Assembly (NCBI GenBank): GCA_964408955.1
Contig: CAYPBK010000033.1
Span: 1-26,891 of the forward strand
Length of the DNA stretch: 26,891 nucleotides
DNA from: JAAYKT01 sp964408955
GTDB lineage: Bacteria > Bacillota > Clostridia > Lutisporales > Lutisporaceae
Direction: 5' to 3'
A program made the translations under genes and the position numbers. Below, piece by piece: positions 14,746 to 22,642 of the stretch (position 1 is the first letter of the stretch; each line of letters opens with the position of its first letter). The notes below the pieces were generated by a model that saw only the letters and a program-made list of their open reading frames with translations, was not told where the DNA came from and made no database searches.

Positions 14746-14815
14746 TGTCTCTGGACGCGGGTCGCGGGTCTCTGGTCTCTCGTCTCTGGTCGCGGGTCGC
14801 GGGTCTCTGGTCGCT
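14746..14815. repeat. Heptad-repeat block 6, ten units
   Basis: Ten consecutive 7-bp units without a gap. The series includes TGTCTCT, GGACGCG, GGTCGCG, GGTCTCT and CGTCTCT and ends GGTCTCT, GGTCGCT. It is the longest block in the window and starts 38 bp upstream of the 994-residue SLH gene start. Confidence 0.9.
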
Positions 14816-14828
14816 AGGGTTGGGTTCT

Positions 14829-14880
14829 GGGGATACACCTGCTTCTAGCTTCTAGCCTCTTGCCTCTTGCATTTTTGGGT
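14829..14880. repeat. 52-bp dispersed repeat, copy 3
   Basis: GGGGATACACCTGC at the left, GCCTCTTGCCTCTTGC, then ATTTTTGGGT at the right. It follows heptad block 6 by 13 bp, the same block order as at 9754-9860. Confidence 0.8.
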
Positions 14881-14888
14881 ACTCCTTT

Positions 14889-14916
14889 GGGGGCGGACGA
14901 CCAAAGGTCGCCCCTA
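14889..14916. repeat. Short GC-rich inverted repeat
   Basis: GGGGC and GCCCC flank GACC-AAA-GGTC, so the unit can form a hairpin. It is much more GC-rich than its surroundings. The complementary strand reads GTAGGGGCGACCTTTGGTCG, which resembles short palindromic units I have seen dispersed in bacterial genomes. Confidence 0.5.
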
Positions 14917-14957
14917 CTCTTGCCTCCAACATCTATGTTCCTAATTCTTTTTTTATG

Positions 14958-14985
14958 TTTACTTTGCTTGTTTTTGTGTTATAAT
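14958..14985 (+). promoter_or_regulatory. Promoter of small RNA B
   Basis: TTTACT (14958-14963), 16-bp spacer, TATAAT (14980-14985); nearly identical to the promoter of small RNA A. Confidence 0.75.
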
Positions 14986-14991
14986 ATAGTT

Positions 14992-15073
14992 AAAGGTAAT
15001 CAGTACCGCAAGGTGCGGTTATCCTAGGAAGTTAAACTATTTAACCACCCTGGAGCAGCGGGGTGGTTATTTT
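14992..15073 (+). ncRNA. Small RNA B, paralogue of small RNA A
   Basis: A predicted transcript of about 80 nt. A 5' hairpin region (14995-15024) contains ACCGCA/TGCGGT arms with outer GGTAA and TTATCC segments; a linker with CTAGGAAGTTAA follows, then the terminator 15043-15068. It is antisense to the 549-bp spacer upstream of the 994-residue SLH gene and starts about 284 bp from that start codon. Its 5' hairpin sequence is repeated at 15085-15114 just past the terminator, and an opposing promoter lies at 15125-15153. That is the arrangement of par/Fst-type antitoxin loci, but only about 20 bp separate repeat and terminator stem, so there is no room for a toxin. It may be a leftover antitoxin or a cis-antisense regulator. 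Confidence 0.65.
15043..15073 (+). terminator. Terminator of small RNA B
   Basis: Stem AACCACCCTG with CGGGGTGGTT (10 bp with one T-G pair), loop GAGCAG, then ATTTTTG on the plus strand. Confidence 0.85.
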
Positions 15074-15084
15074 TGTGAGAAAGT

Positions 15085-15114
15085 GATAACCGTACCCTGC
15101 ATGATCTGATTACC
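15085..15114. repeat. Second copy of the small RNA B 5' hairpin
   Basis: These 30 bp (GATAACC GTACC ... GATTACC) match the 30-bp 5' region of small RNA B at 14995-15024 (GGTAATC AGTACC ... GTTATCC), exactly 90 bp apart. Because the unit is nearly palindromic, it matches in both orientations. Confidence 0.55.
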
Positions 15115-15124
15115 TACATTTAGT

Positions 15125-15153
15125 ATATTACCACAGTTAAAATTTGTAGACAA
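15125..15153 (-). promoter_or_regulatory. Candidate minus-strand promoter facing small RNA B
   Basis: TTGTCT (15148-15153), 17-bp spacer, TAATAT (15125-15130). It would transcribe leftward through the hairpin copy at 15085-15114, across small RNA B and into the 994-residue SLH gene with a leader near 400 nt, or make a short RNA I-like transcript. Confidence 0.4.
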
Positions 15154-15186
15154 TGCAGATTTTTCATATATTTCATAAGAGTTTCT

Positions 15187-15228
15187 GGTCTCTGGTCTCT
15201 GGTCTCCGTTCTCCGTTCTCTGGTCTCC
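15187..15228. repeat. Heptad-repeat block 7
   Basis: Six units: GGTCTCT, GGTCTCT, GGTCTCC, GTTCTCC, GTTCTCT, GGTCTCC. It lies 30 bp beyond the stop of the IPT/TIG gene. This is the only heptad block on the 3' side of a surface gene without the 52-bp repeat. Confidence 0.85.
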
Positions 15229-15257
15229 ATCCCCCATGTTCCCATATGCCTATGTGC

Positions 15258-18200
15258 CTATTTCCCAATAATAATATATTCTCCGGGGTTTATAATGTTT
15301 GCTTTTAATGTACGTTCTCCGGGGATTTTGATATAGGGTATGCTTTCAAGCGCTCTCTTTAGTGAATTGTAGTAGTAAAGCTCGAGGTCCTGTACCTTTG
15401 CATATTTTTCATCCATAATAAATATGGCTTCTACTGGTTCCATAAGCTTTTTTATCACGGTAGCCTTGTCCTGCTTTTGCAGCTTATAGCCTATTCCCAC
15501 GGTCTTAACTATGGTTTTTCTCCTGCCTGCCGCCATTATTATATCGTCATATCTTTGATTTGTTGGATTATATATTTCTATTATTCCTACCGCATCGTTT
15601 CTGTTTATTCCTTTTAACTCTGATATCTCTGCTGTATTTATCCCTTTGTTATTTATTTTTAATGCAACATCCTTGTCCCATAAATTGTAAGTTTTATCGT
15701 AACTTTGTATTACTGCAACAGGTATTTTTATTTGCCTTTTCAAGCCATCCTTTATATTTTTATTTCTGAGCTCTATATTATGATAGCTGCCCACTTCTTT
15801 TACGCTTTTTTCGCCTACATTATATATATAGCTGTCCTTTGTTGTTTCTCCGTAATCCGTCCTGTTCCCGGGGCTTTGATATTCATCATTGTATTTATAT
15901 TCCGAGCTTATGGTGTCGGGAGTTTTTACTTTGTTGGTTTCCGCATGATTTTTAGATATTCCGAATTCATTGACGGCTATTATCCTGAATCTATACCAAG
16001 TCTCCGTCATCAAGCCTGTTACAAAGTAGTAAAGACTCCCGTCCTCCGCTTTCTCAGGCTCTACTGTCAGCATGTAGTTATATACGCTAAGGTCCTTGGA
16101 GTTTTCCTTGTCTCCATAGGAAGCATATATCTGGTACATGTTACCTGTGCCTTTCCATATGAGCTTGACCGCATTGCCGTCTACTGCAATTGCCTTTGCA
16201 CTGGTAGGGCTGTCAGGTATAGGTCTGGTCGCTTCAAATTCAATATACTCCTCGGATACGCCCCCGTCTTTGTTTAAAACTATTATTGATATTTGTCCTT
16301 CCTTCATCTGGGGCGTGGTGAGATTCAGGTATATTCCTTCCTCCAGTCTTCCGGTTACTACGGTACCTCCCACTATATAGACCTCTCTATCCCTTATGTT
16401 TATACCGTAGAGTCCTGTTTCTCCGTCTTCAAGGCTTTCTTTAATCTGCCCCCCGAATATAATTTGAGCACCGTCTAAAAAGCCCGTGCCTTTAATTTTT
16501 ATATTTTCTCCCCCCAGCATACTCAGCAGCTTTGTATCGATGGACAGTCCGTTTTCATCCAATACATCCTCTATCAAGGGAGAGCTTATTATTGTTATCG
16601 CATCCTTCTTCTCATAGGAACCATAGTCCGGGTTAAGAATCATTATGGTCGCTTTCCCCGGTATAAGTCCCAGAGGCACCTTTACCTTTATTCTCTCCGT
16701 GGGGGTTATTTCCTCTACATGAGCTTCGATTCCTCCTATATATACCTTCGCCCCGGCTCTTATATCGCTGCCTATTATGGTTACAATATTTTCTCCCCGG
16801 GCAGAGGTTTTGTCGGGTATTACTCTCTCAATATAAGGGTAGCTCATGCCTTTTTGATATACAATAAAGTAAGGAGCTTTCATGGCATTGTATTCATTTA
16901 TCTCTCTTGTGGTTGCGACACCGCCGTCACCGTTATCCACGAATATCGGAAGCTTGACCCCTTCCATACCTTCGTTGCCTTGAGGGATTGCAACTATGAG
17001 TCTGTCCCCGTTGGCGCTCCTGTCAATAATTTGCACCTCTTTATCGTCAAAATACACCTTAGCCGTCCTTTTGAAATTTTGTCCCCGAATGGTGAGAAGC
17101 ACTCCGCCGGCTAGGGATACATAGGTATAATACTCCAAGTCCTCTTCCGTAGGTATATCGTCATAATCAACCACGAGATTCTCTCTGAGCACTTTATTTA
17201 TGGGCTCAATACCGGTTATAACGGGAAAATCATAGGGATTCATGTACTCAAATACTGTTGATGCCGTACCTTTGTCCGGATTTATCAGCTCCACAGGGAT
17301 GTTTTTGCCTATGGTATGGTATGCAGGTACCTTTATAAAGATCTGATAACCGCTCTCGTATCTAACATCCTCTGAATAGCCGGTATCTATGAGCAGCCTT
17401 CTGTCCTCTACTTCAACTCTTATCAGCCCCGTTGTTTCGTAGGCTGCTCCTTGGGAATTTTTCAATATACTTAAAGGAATGTATTTCACGCTGTCATCAT
17501 AGCCTTTTATCTCCGCACTATATATGGTATCTCCAATCACTTTGCTCAGCTTTAAAACCGTAGGTGAAACATTTGCATCATATTCCACGGTTAAGCTTAA
17601 AGCGGGAAATCTGATAGTAGCTTTCTTATTATCTATTCTCCCGGAGTTCTCCTCCGTCCTGTCGATACGCCTATTTGTAACGCTTCCAAATCTTACTGCC
17701 GCCATTTGCACAGTATCGAATACAGACTGTCCCCCGGCCACCTCTCCGTTATATATATCCATGGAAGTCTTGGCAAAATTGCTGCCTTGGAGCTCTATGA
17801 TGTCTCCTCCTTGCATTTTGCCCGACTTTGGAAATATCCTTGTTATTTTCGGGTTGGAGGACTCATAGGTAAATGCAAATTTATTGGATATACCTGAATC
17901 ATTATTTACTATATATAAATCAACTTTGCCCGGCTTTCCCTCGGGAGAAATCACCTTTAAATAGCCTCTGCCAAATTCCACGATTTTCCCCTGGCTATCT
18001 CCAAAGAAAACCTTAGGCAGCAGCGGGGATGCGTAATAGGTGTTATATCGAGGATGGTTAAGAGGTGTAGGCTCTCTCCAATCCTTAACCACTATTGTAC
18101 CGTCCTCCAATTCCTCCTCGTATTCAAAGGAAGCATCACTGTCCCAAAGACCATTTCCGTTTATATCGTTGAACCATTCGTCTTCATCCCTGATTTGGTT

Positions 18201-21200
18201 TCTGTTATTGTCCTCATAGGGTTCGAAAAAGCGAAAGTCACTGCCCGCTATTTCAACTATTTCTCCCCCGGCGGCGGTGCCTTTAACAGGTACAACCTTT
18301 AAAATATTGGGATGGCTGGTAGGCACCAGATAAGTAAATCCATCAGCCTTGGATGCGCTGCCTCCATCGGGATTTACTATAACTACAGGAACGGTGTAGC
18401 GATTTGTCCCTTTTTCCTTATATAAATCACCGGGATATTTCGGCACCTTATGGACGGTTATTTTTTTGCCGTCGGGACTGACGGTTACATCGTCGGGATT
18501 CGCCTGTATGCCGTTTATATATACCTTTACTTTATCAACACCTATATCGTCAAATTCCTTACCTATTATATCTATAGCGTAGCCCCCATCGGTGGTCCCT
18601 TCATTTGGCTCAACGGTATCTATCTCAGGCTTGCTTTGAGGCAGTTTGAAATATAAGAATCCATCGGTGCCTCTTTTGTCATCTCTTTTAGTATCCGGGT
18701 TTAGTACTGTTACATCATAGTAACCATCGGCGGGAAGAGTGGGAACGGTAAAGTATATGGTGTTTTTATCCACCACCTTTACTAGGTTTCCGATGATTTT
18801 ATGACCGTCACCGTCAGGTGCTGTTTTATATGGAGTTTTCATTATCAGCTTCAATATATCCGTATCATTATCCTTAATGGTTATTCCTTCATTATCGGCA
18901 TAGAGGTTGTATATGGAGCCTCCAATTTTATTAGCCTTTATTTGATTGCCTTCTATCTCAAGTATGTAGCTGTTGTTTATACCGTCGCTCAGAGTTATTC
19001 TCCTTGCTCCGTCTATGTTTAATGTATAAAACCTTCCGGGTACTGTTTCCGTCTCCAGCACAATCGAGTTATAATAGTCCGCCGCTTTTATATATTTTAA
19101 GCTGCCTTCGCTTTTTATACTTAAAAGAGGTGCCGCCGAATCAGCGACGAAACCCTCAAAAACGATTTTCTTGGTAACAGGGTCCAGCAAGTACTCGTTT
19201 ATGTCCTCCTCTCCAAGAAGTATACGGGTACCGATAAGGCGGTAGACCATATCCGGCATAATAGGCGAGCCGGGTACCGCTGCCGGATCGGGTGCAAGAA
19301 AATTATCACCTTTTACTATTACCAAGGTGCCGGTATTGCCTGATTTTGGTGCAAAATAAGATATCTTTGGATTGGTATAGGTTTTTACATAGATGAAAGG
19401 CCAGGTGGCTGTGCCCCCTTCGGGGTTCATAACCATTAGCTGGGTACTTCCTTCCCTTCCTTTAGGAGCTATAAATGTAATTTCCTTACCATCCTCACTT
19501 CTTTTGATATTTTTAATCTCCGCACCATCTATGTAAAGCTTTATGCCATCCAGGAAATTAGAGCCGCTTATTTTAATCTCAACTCCCCCTTCGACAGCTA
19601 TCATGTCAGGCTTTACTGAGCCGATTACGGGGTTCTTGTTTTCATCAACCAGTACAAATTCTATAAAATCCTGCCTCTCGTCATGAAGTCCCATGCTCAT
19701 GGAGTTTCTAATGGGGTTAGTGACTTTAAGGTAGGTTTTGCCTATATTATTTATTGGCATATCCGGGGGTATGTATATTAGTATTTTTGTCCCCAATTCA
19801 TTACCAGCGGAACCGTCCAGCTCCGCTCCTGCAGCGTTTAGAACTTTAATATCTATATCGGGGTTCGTATTCTTATTAAGTATTATATCGGGACCAAAAT
19901 CCACAACGGGATAGCGGATTTTGTCTGCGCCGGTGACGGGATCTGTGTATTTATGTATCATAAAGTTTTTACCGTTTATAGCTATAAGTCTGCCTTTATC
20001 ATCCATGTAGGAACTTCCCGGTATGGCAAAGATATCTCCCTTTTCCACCACCTGTATCCTTTCCGGGGTAACAGTTTCTATAATAGGACTTACTTTACTC
20101 ACGATATAAGTATATCCGTTTTTTAGCACAGCTCTTTCCGTAATGCTTTGGATTATATTGTCGTGGCTGTCCGTTATGGTTGTTTCTATTTCCATGACGA
20201 CATCCTTGACAGGCTGTACATCCGCATCTGTGATTTGAGGCGTCATTAAGTTTATAGTGTCCAAATCCTTGGTAAATATAGAGTCTGGCTGATCTTCGGA
20301 TTCTTTCATAAAGGTTACGCTGTCGCCTATTATGACTTTTATTTTTCTTTCTGCAAAATAATTGTTTTCTGAGCTGCCTTTGTAGCTGCCCTCTCCATAA
20401 TTTATAATAAGAGTTTTGTCTCCATCGGCAAAACTATATACTTTATTATCTGTCTGAGGTACAAATTCCTGTATATTAAGGGTTCCCGCGAACTGCGCCG
20501 ATAATGTGGCTTTAGAGCCTGTATCAGGACCGGATTTGGGGTTTATACTTATTATTCGTGATTTTAATGTTGAGCTTATGACGGTAAACTTTTCTACCAG
20601 AATTTTTTCTTGAGTTACTTCCGTCATGGGGTCCTTACCGGCGGTTACGGCATTTGTAAAGACAACAAAGTATTCCCCAACTTCTATATTGGGGACTTCA
20701 ACGGTTAATATGTCTTTGCCGTTTACATTTTGCTGAAAGCTTTTGTTTTGACCTTTATTTAAATTTGTATAAGGGTCTGTACCGTCTGTATGCTTAATAA
20801 AAAAGACATCATAAGAGTCTAATTTACCCCCGGGGGTCTCGAAATAGACTCTATCGCCCTTCTGACCGCGATTTGGATACATTGTAAGATCTGCGTCGTT
20901 TATTTCTATGTTTTTATATAAATGGAATTGATCCTTATATGTATAGGTGATTGTAACTGTCACTTCCTGAGCTTCTTTGCCGGGAAAGTTATAGCTCTTT
21001 ATATCTTTTTTTTCAAAAATTATGTTCTGTAGTCCCAAGGCGCCGGTGGGGTTTGATATAGACACTTCATCCCCCGCATCAATGAAATAGCTGCCAGGAA
21101 TAGGAGTTCTTTGCCCTTGTCGCTCGTAGCTAGCCACTATGTTGTTCGAGGGAACCCCTAAGTTGCGAAGATTTGTACCCTTCATATTGATGGTTCCTTC

Positions 21201-21587
21201 AGATTCTTTAACTTTACGGCTTATACCCGTCAATGTGGGCATTTTTTCTTCGTCAACGGTAATGGGGTAGCCTTCTATTAGGATGGAATTGCCCAGCTGA
21301 TTGTCGTTTATATCGAACTGAAGTATACCCTCGGTGTTGACTGTTCTTCGGGCGAGGGGGTAGTAGCCGGTACTTGTTATCATACCTACCTCCGCATCCT
21401 TTAGATAAGTACCGGTAATCAACAGCCTGCTTACCTCGGGGTTTCTGTTAGAGTCATATATTTTAAAAATAGTTATTGATTCAACGGTGTACTGGTTAGC
21501 ATCAAATGCGTTAAGTTGCTCAACCGGCAACATATTTATCAACATGATTATAACGAGAAATATGGAAAATCTGCTTTTTTGCCTCAT
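15258..21587 (-). CDS. Giant IPT/TIG-domain surface protein with an FN3 domain
   Basis: 2109 residues from ATG 21585-21587; a TTG three codons earlier is too close to AAAGGA. Signal peptide 1-27. At least eight IPT/TIG immunoglobulin-like domains are marked by the pattern PxIxxxxPxxGxxxGGxxxxIxGxxF; clear examples start near residues 653, 740, 988, 1093, 1246, 1455, 1584 and 1670. One domain carries an insert with two EF-hand-like loops (DNNRNQIRDEDE and DINGNGLWDSD, near 1125-1150) that probably bind calcium. A fibronectin type III domain lies at about 1792-1890. The last 200 residues are unassigned. No LPXTG signal, SLH repeat or C-terminal membrane segment is seen, so attachment is unclear; it may be secreted or bound through the neighbouring SLH proteins. 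An adhesive or structural role is inferred. Confidence 0.85.
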   Translation of the reverse strand: MRQKSRFSIFLVIIMLINMLPVEQLNAFDANQYTVESITIFKIYDSNRNPEVSRLLITGTYLKDAEVGMITSTGYYPLARRTVNTEGILQFDINDNQLGNSILIEGYPITVDEEKMPTLTGISRKVKESEGTINMKGTNLRNLGVPSNNIVASYERQGQRTPIPGSYFIDAGDEVSISNPTGALGLQNIIFEKKDIKSYNFPGKEAQEVTVTITYTYKDQFHLYKNIEINDADLTMYPNRGQKGDRVYFETPGGKLDSYDVFFIKHTDGTDPYTNLNKGQNKSFQQNVNGKDILTVEVPNIEVGEYFVVFTNAVTAGKDPMTEVTQEKILVEKFTVISSTLKSRIISINPKSGPDTGSKATLSAQFAGTLNIQEFVPQTDNKVYSFADGDKTLIINYGEGSYKGSSENNYFAERKIKVIIGDSVTFMKESEDQPDSIFTKDLDTINLMTPQITDADVQPVKDVVMEIETTITDSHDNIIQSITERAVLKNGYTYIVSKVSPIIETVTPERIQVVEKGDIFAIPGSSYMDDKGRLIAINGKNFMIHKYTDPVTGADKIRYPVVDFGPDIILNKNTNPDIDIKVLNAAGAELDGSAGNELGTKILIYIPPDMPINNIGKTYLKVTNPIRNSMSMGLHDERQDFIEFVLVDENKNPVIGSVKPDMIAVEGGVEIKISGSNFLDGIKLYIDGAEIKNIKRSEDGKEITFIAPKGREGSTQLMVMNPEGGTATWPFIYVKTYTNPKISYFAPKSGNTGTLVIVKGDNFLAPDPAAVPGSPIMPDMVYRLIGTRILLGEEDINEYLLDPVTKKIVFEGFVADSAAPLLSIKSEGSLKYIKAADYYNSIVLETETVPGRFYTLNIDGARRITLSDGINNSYILEIEGNQIKANKIGGSIYNLYADNEGITIKDNDTDILKLIMKTPYKTAPDGDGHKIIGNLVKVVDKNTIYFTVPTLPADGYYDVTVLNPDTKRDDKRGTDGFLYFKLPQSKPEIDTVEPNEGTTDGGYAIDIIGKEFDDIGVDKVKVYINGIQANPDDVTVSPDGKKITVHKVPKYPGDLYKEKGTNRYTVPVVIVNPDGGSASKADGFTYLVPTSHPNILKVVPVKGTAAGGEIVEIAGSDFRFFEPYEDNNRNQIRDEDEWFNDINGNGLWDSDASFEYEEELEDGTIVVKDWREPTPLNHPRYNTYYASPLLPKVFFGDSQGKIVEFGRGYLKVISPEGKPGKVDLYIVNNDSGISNKFAFTYESSNPKITRIFPKSGKMQGGDIIELQGSNFAKTSMDIYNGEVAGGQSVFDTVQMAAVRFGSVTNRRIDRTEENSGRIDNKKATIRFPALSLTVEYDANVSPTVLKLSKVIGDTIYSAEIKGYDDSVKYIPLSILKNSQGAAYETTGLIRVEVEDRRLLIDTGYSEDVRYESGYQIFIKVPAYHTIGKNIPVELINPDKGTASTVFEYMNPYDFPVITGIEPINKVLRENLVVDYDDIPTEEDLEYYTYVSLAGGVLLTIRGQNFKRTAKVYFDDKEVQIIDRSANGDRLIVAIPQGNEGMEGVKLPIFVDNGDGGVATTREINEYNAMKAPYFIVYQKGMSYPYIERVIPDKTSARGENIVTIIGSDIRAGAKVYIGGIEAHVEEITPTERIKVKVPLGLIPGKATIMILNPDYGSYEKKDAITIISSPLIEDVLDENGLSIDTKLLSMLGGENIKIKGTGFLDGAQIIFGGQIKESLEDGETGLYGINIRDREVYIVGGTVVTGRLEEGIYLNLTTPQMKEGQISIIVLNKDGGVSEEYIEFEATRPIPDSPTSAKAIAVDGNAVKLIWKGTGNMYQIYASYGDKENSKDLSVYNYMLTVEPEKAEDGSLYYFVTGLMTETWYRFRIIAVNEFGISKNHAETNKVKTPDTISSEYKYNDEYQSPGNRTDYGETTKDSYIYNVGEKSVKEVGSYHNIELRNKNIKDGLKRQIKIPVAVIQSYDKTYNLWDKDVALKINNKGINTAEISELKGINRNDAVGIIEIYNPTNQRYDDIIMAAGRRKTIVKTVGIGYKLQKQDKATVIKKLMEPVEAIFIMDEKYAKVQDLELYYYNSLKRALESIPYIKIPGERTLKANIINPGEYIIIGK
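18138..18215 (-). other. Calcium-binding insert within an IPT domain
   Basis: This region encodes two consecutive DxNxNxxxDxDE-type loops inside the IPT domain beginning near residue 1093. Such loops bind calcium in dockerins and in thrombospondin type 3 repeats. They are the only such motifs I see in the 2109-residue protein. Confidence 0.6.
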
Positions 21588-21675
21588 TCCTATCAATTCC
21601 TTTCCGATGGGGCACTATGCCGCCTATTTATATATTTCGGCATTATTTGCAGTATTTTTTAATGGTATTTTTTAC

Positions 21676-21713
21676 ATTATATCATGAATTTCGAAGAAAT
21701 TGCATGATATAAT
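21676..21713. promoter_or_regulatory. 38-bp palindrome containing TATAAT on both strands
   Basis: Arms ATTATATCATG + AATTTC and GAAATT + CATGATATAAT with one bulged base and a 3-bp centre. Each outer arm contains TATAAT reading outward. The minus-strand TATAAT is about 95 bp upstream of the IPT/TIG gene start and is its best -10 candidate, though no strong -35 box is seen. It may be an operator overlapping the promoter, or a cruciform-forming site. Confidence 0.5.
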
Positions 21714-21739
21714 CGGCCATGTGCGGTTTTGACACAGTC

Positions 21740-21773
21740 AAAAATGCCCCACGGCATATATTCCGCCGGGGGC
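21740..21773 (-). terminator. Terminator of the 232-residue membrane-anchored protein gene
   Basis: On the minus strand, GCCCC...GGC...GCC...GGGGC form a GC stem followed by ATTTTTGAC. It lies 34 bp past the stop codon. The next 17 bp (21727-21743) are a TTTTGAC/GTCAAAA inverted repeat that overlaps the T-tract. Confidence 0.65.
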
Positions 21774-21806
21774 TATAATGCTTGAGGTGCGGACGGTATC
21801 TATGGC

Positions 21807-22505
21807 TTAATTGTTTTCCAGCCATTCATAATAGCTTAGAGGCAATTCTTTTTCTGTACGTTTCTTTGTAAAATTTAAAAGCTTTTCATAATCTAAAGTA
21901 CGATAAGAATCTGCTCTTATTTCAATATCATACATGCCGTTTTTGTCTCCGTATATAAGTTGTATCCCTGTTATATTATAGGTTTCATCAAGGTAGCCAA
22001 TAAATTCTGCCGCTATTTTTGCAGGCATTTCCATACTTTCATTTTCAGAAATATCTTCTGTATTATAGACCTCTAATATATAAAGTCTTTGGGCCTTAGT
22101 ATCATAGTCATCAGCATTTATTGTTGACCATATCATAATGTGTTCGGGCAAGGTTATATTTGAAGGAAATCGATTTGCTATTTCCTTATAATCCTCAATA
22201 AGCCTGCTATTGATTTGTTCATTTTCTATACCATCATGGATGGAGTTATTTTGCAGGTAATAGCTTAGGTTTATTGGATGATTGCCACATACGTATCTGC
22301 TGTTGTACCAATCATGTTTAACATTGATGGGTCTGGCTATTTGCATTTGGGTATTGTCAATATAGGCTGAAAGCTTTTTCTCCGCTATTACTTTCCCTAC
22401 AAAGGGTAAATATCCGATTATATAAAAAAGCAGCATTACAAGGAGTATCAATATTATAAGGAATATGCCAAAGGTTCTTTTTAGAAAAGTTCTAGTTTTT
22501 TTCAT
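21807..22505 (-). CDS. Membrane-anchored protein of unknown function
   Basis: 232 residues, start ATG after AAAGGAG. One N-terminal membrane segment (about 13-36, FGIFLIILILLVMLLFYIIG), then an extracytoplasmic domain of about 190 residues, mixed alpha/beta by eye, with the pattern IYGDKNGMYDIEIRADS near the C-terminus. It vaguely recalls YfjL-type proteins of Firmicutes, but I cannot confirm this. Immediately upstream lies a stub of a gene resembling the neighbour at 22931-23329, so the two genes were probably once adjacent or duplicated together. Confidence 0.7.
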   Translation of the reverse strand: MKKTRTFLKRTFGIFLIILILLVMLLFYIIGYLPFVGKVIAEKKLSAYIDNTQMQIARPINVKHDWYNSRYVCGNHPINLSYYLQNNSIHDGIENEQINSRLIEDYKEIANRFPSNITLPEHIMIWSTINADDYDTKAQRLYILEVYNTEDISENESMEMPAKIAAEFIGYLDETYNITGIQLIYGDKNGMYDIEIRADSYRTLDYEKLLNFTKKRTEKELPLSYYEWLENN

Positions 22506-22517
22506 GGTTTCTCCTTT

Positions 22518-22574
22518 TTATTTCTTATATTTAAAAGTATATATGGCAATGGATGTATTAATAATTAAAAAAAC
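22518..22574 (-). pseudogene. 3' stub of a paralogue of the 132-residue membrane protein
   Basis: The minus strand reads VFLIINTSIAIYTFKYKK then TAA, matching the C-terminus of the intact neighbour (VFLFINISTAIYTYKYKK). DNA similarity to 22944-23001 is clear by eye over about 55 bp and ends abruptly. It is a duplicated or truncated gene end, separated from the intact copy by the orphan antitoxin gene. Confidence 0.7.
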
Positions 22575-22642
22575 TATTTTATTGTTATATTATTAATATT
22601 ATGATAATGTAGTGATAATATAAATGCAAGGAGGTAATTATT

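Noticed and set aside
14746..14815. CRISPR-like array
   Set aside because: The units are 7 bp in direct tandem with no spacers, and there are no cas genes in the window.
14575..14838. Minus-strand 87-codon frame reading TRDPRPATRDERPETRD
   Set aside because: It is the heptad repeat read as protein, runs out of frame into the SLH gene start and has no ribosome site.
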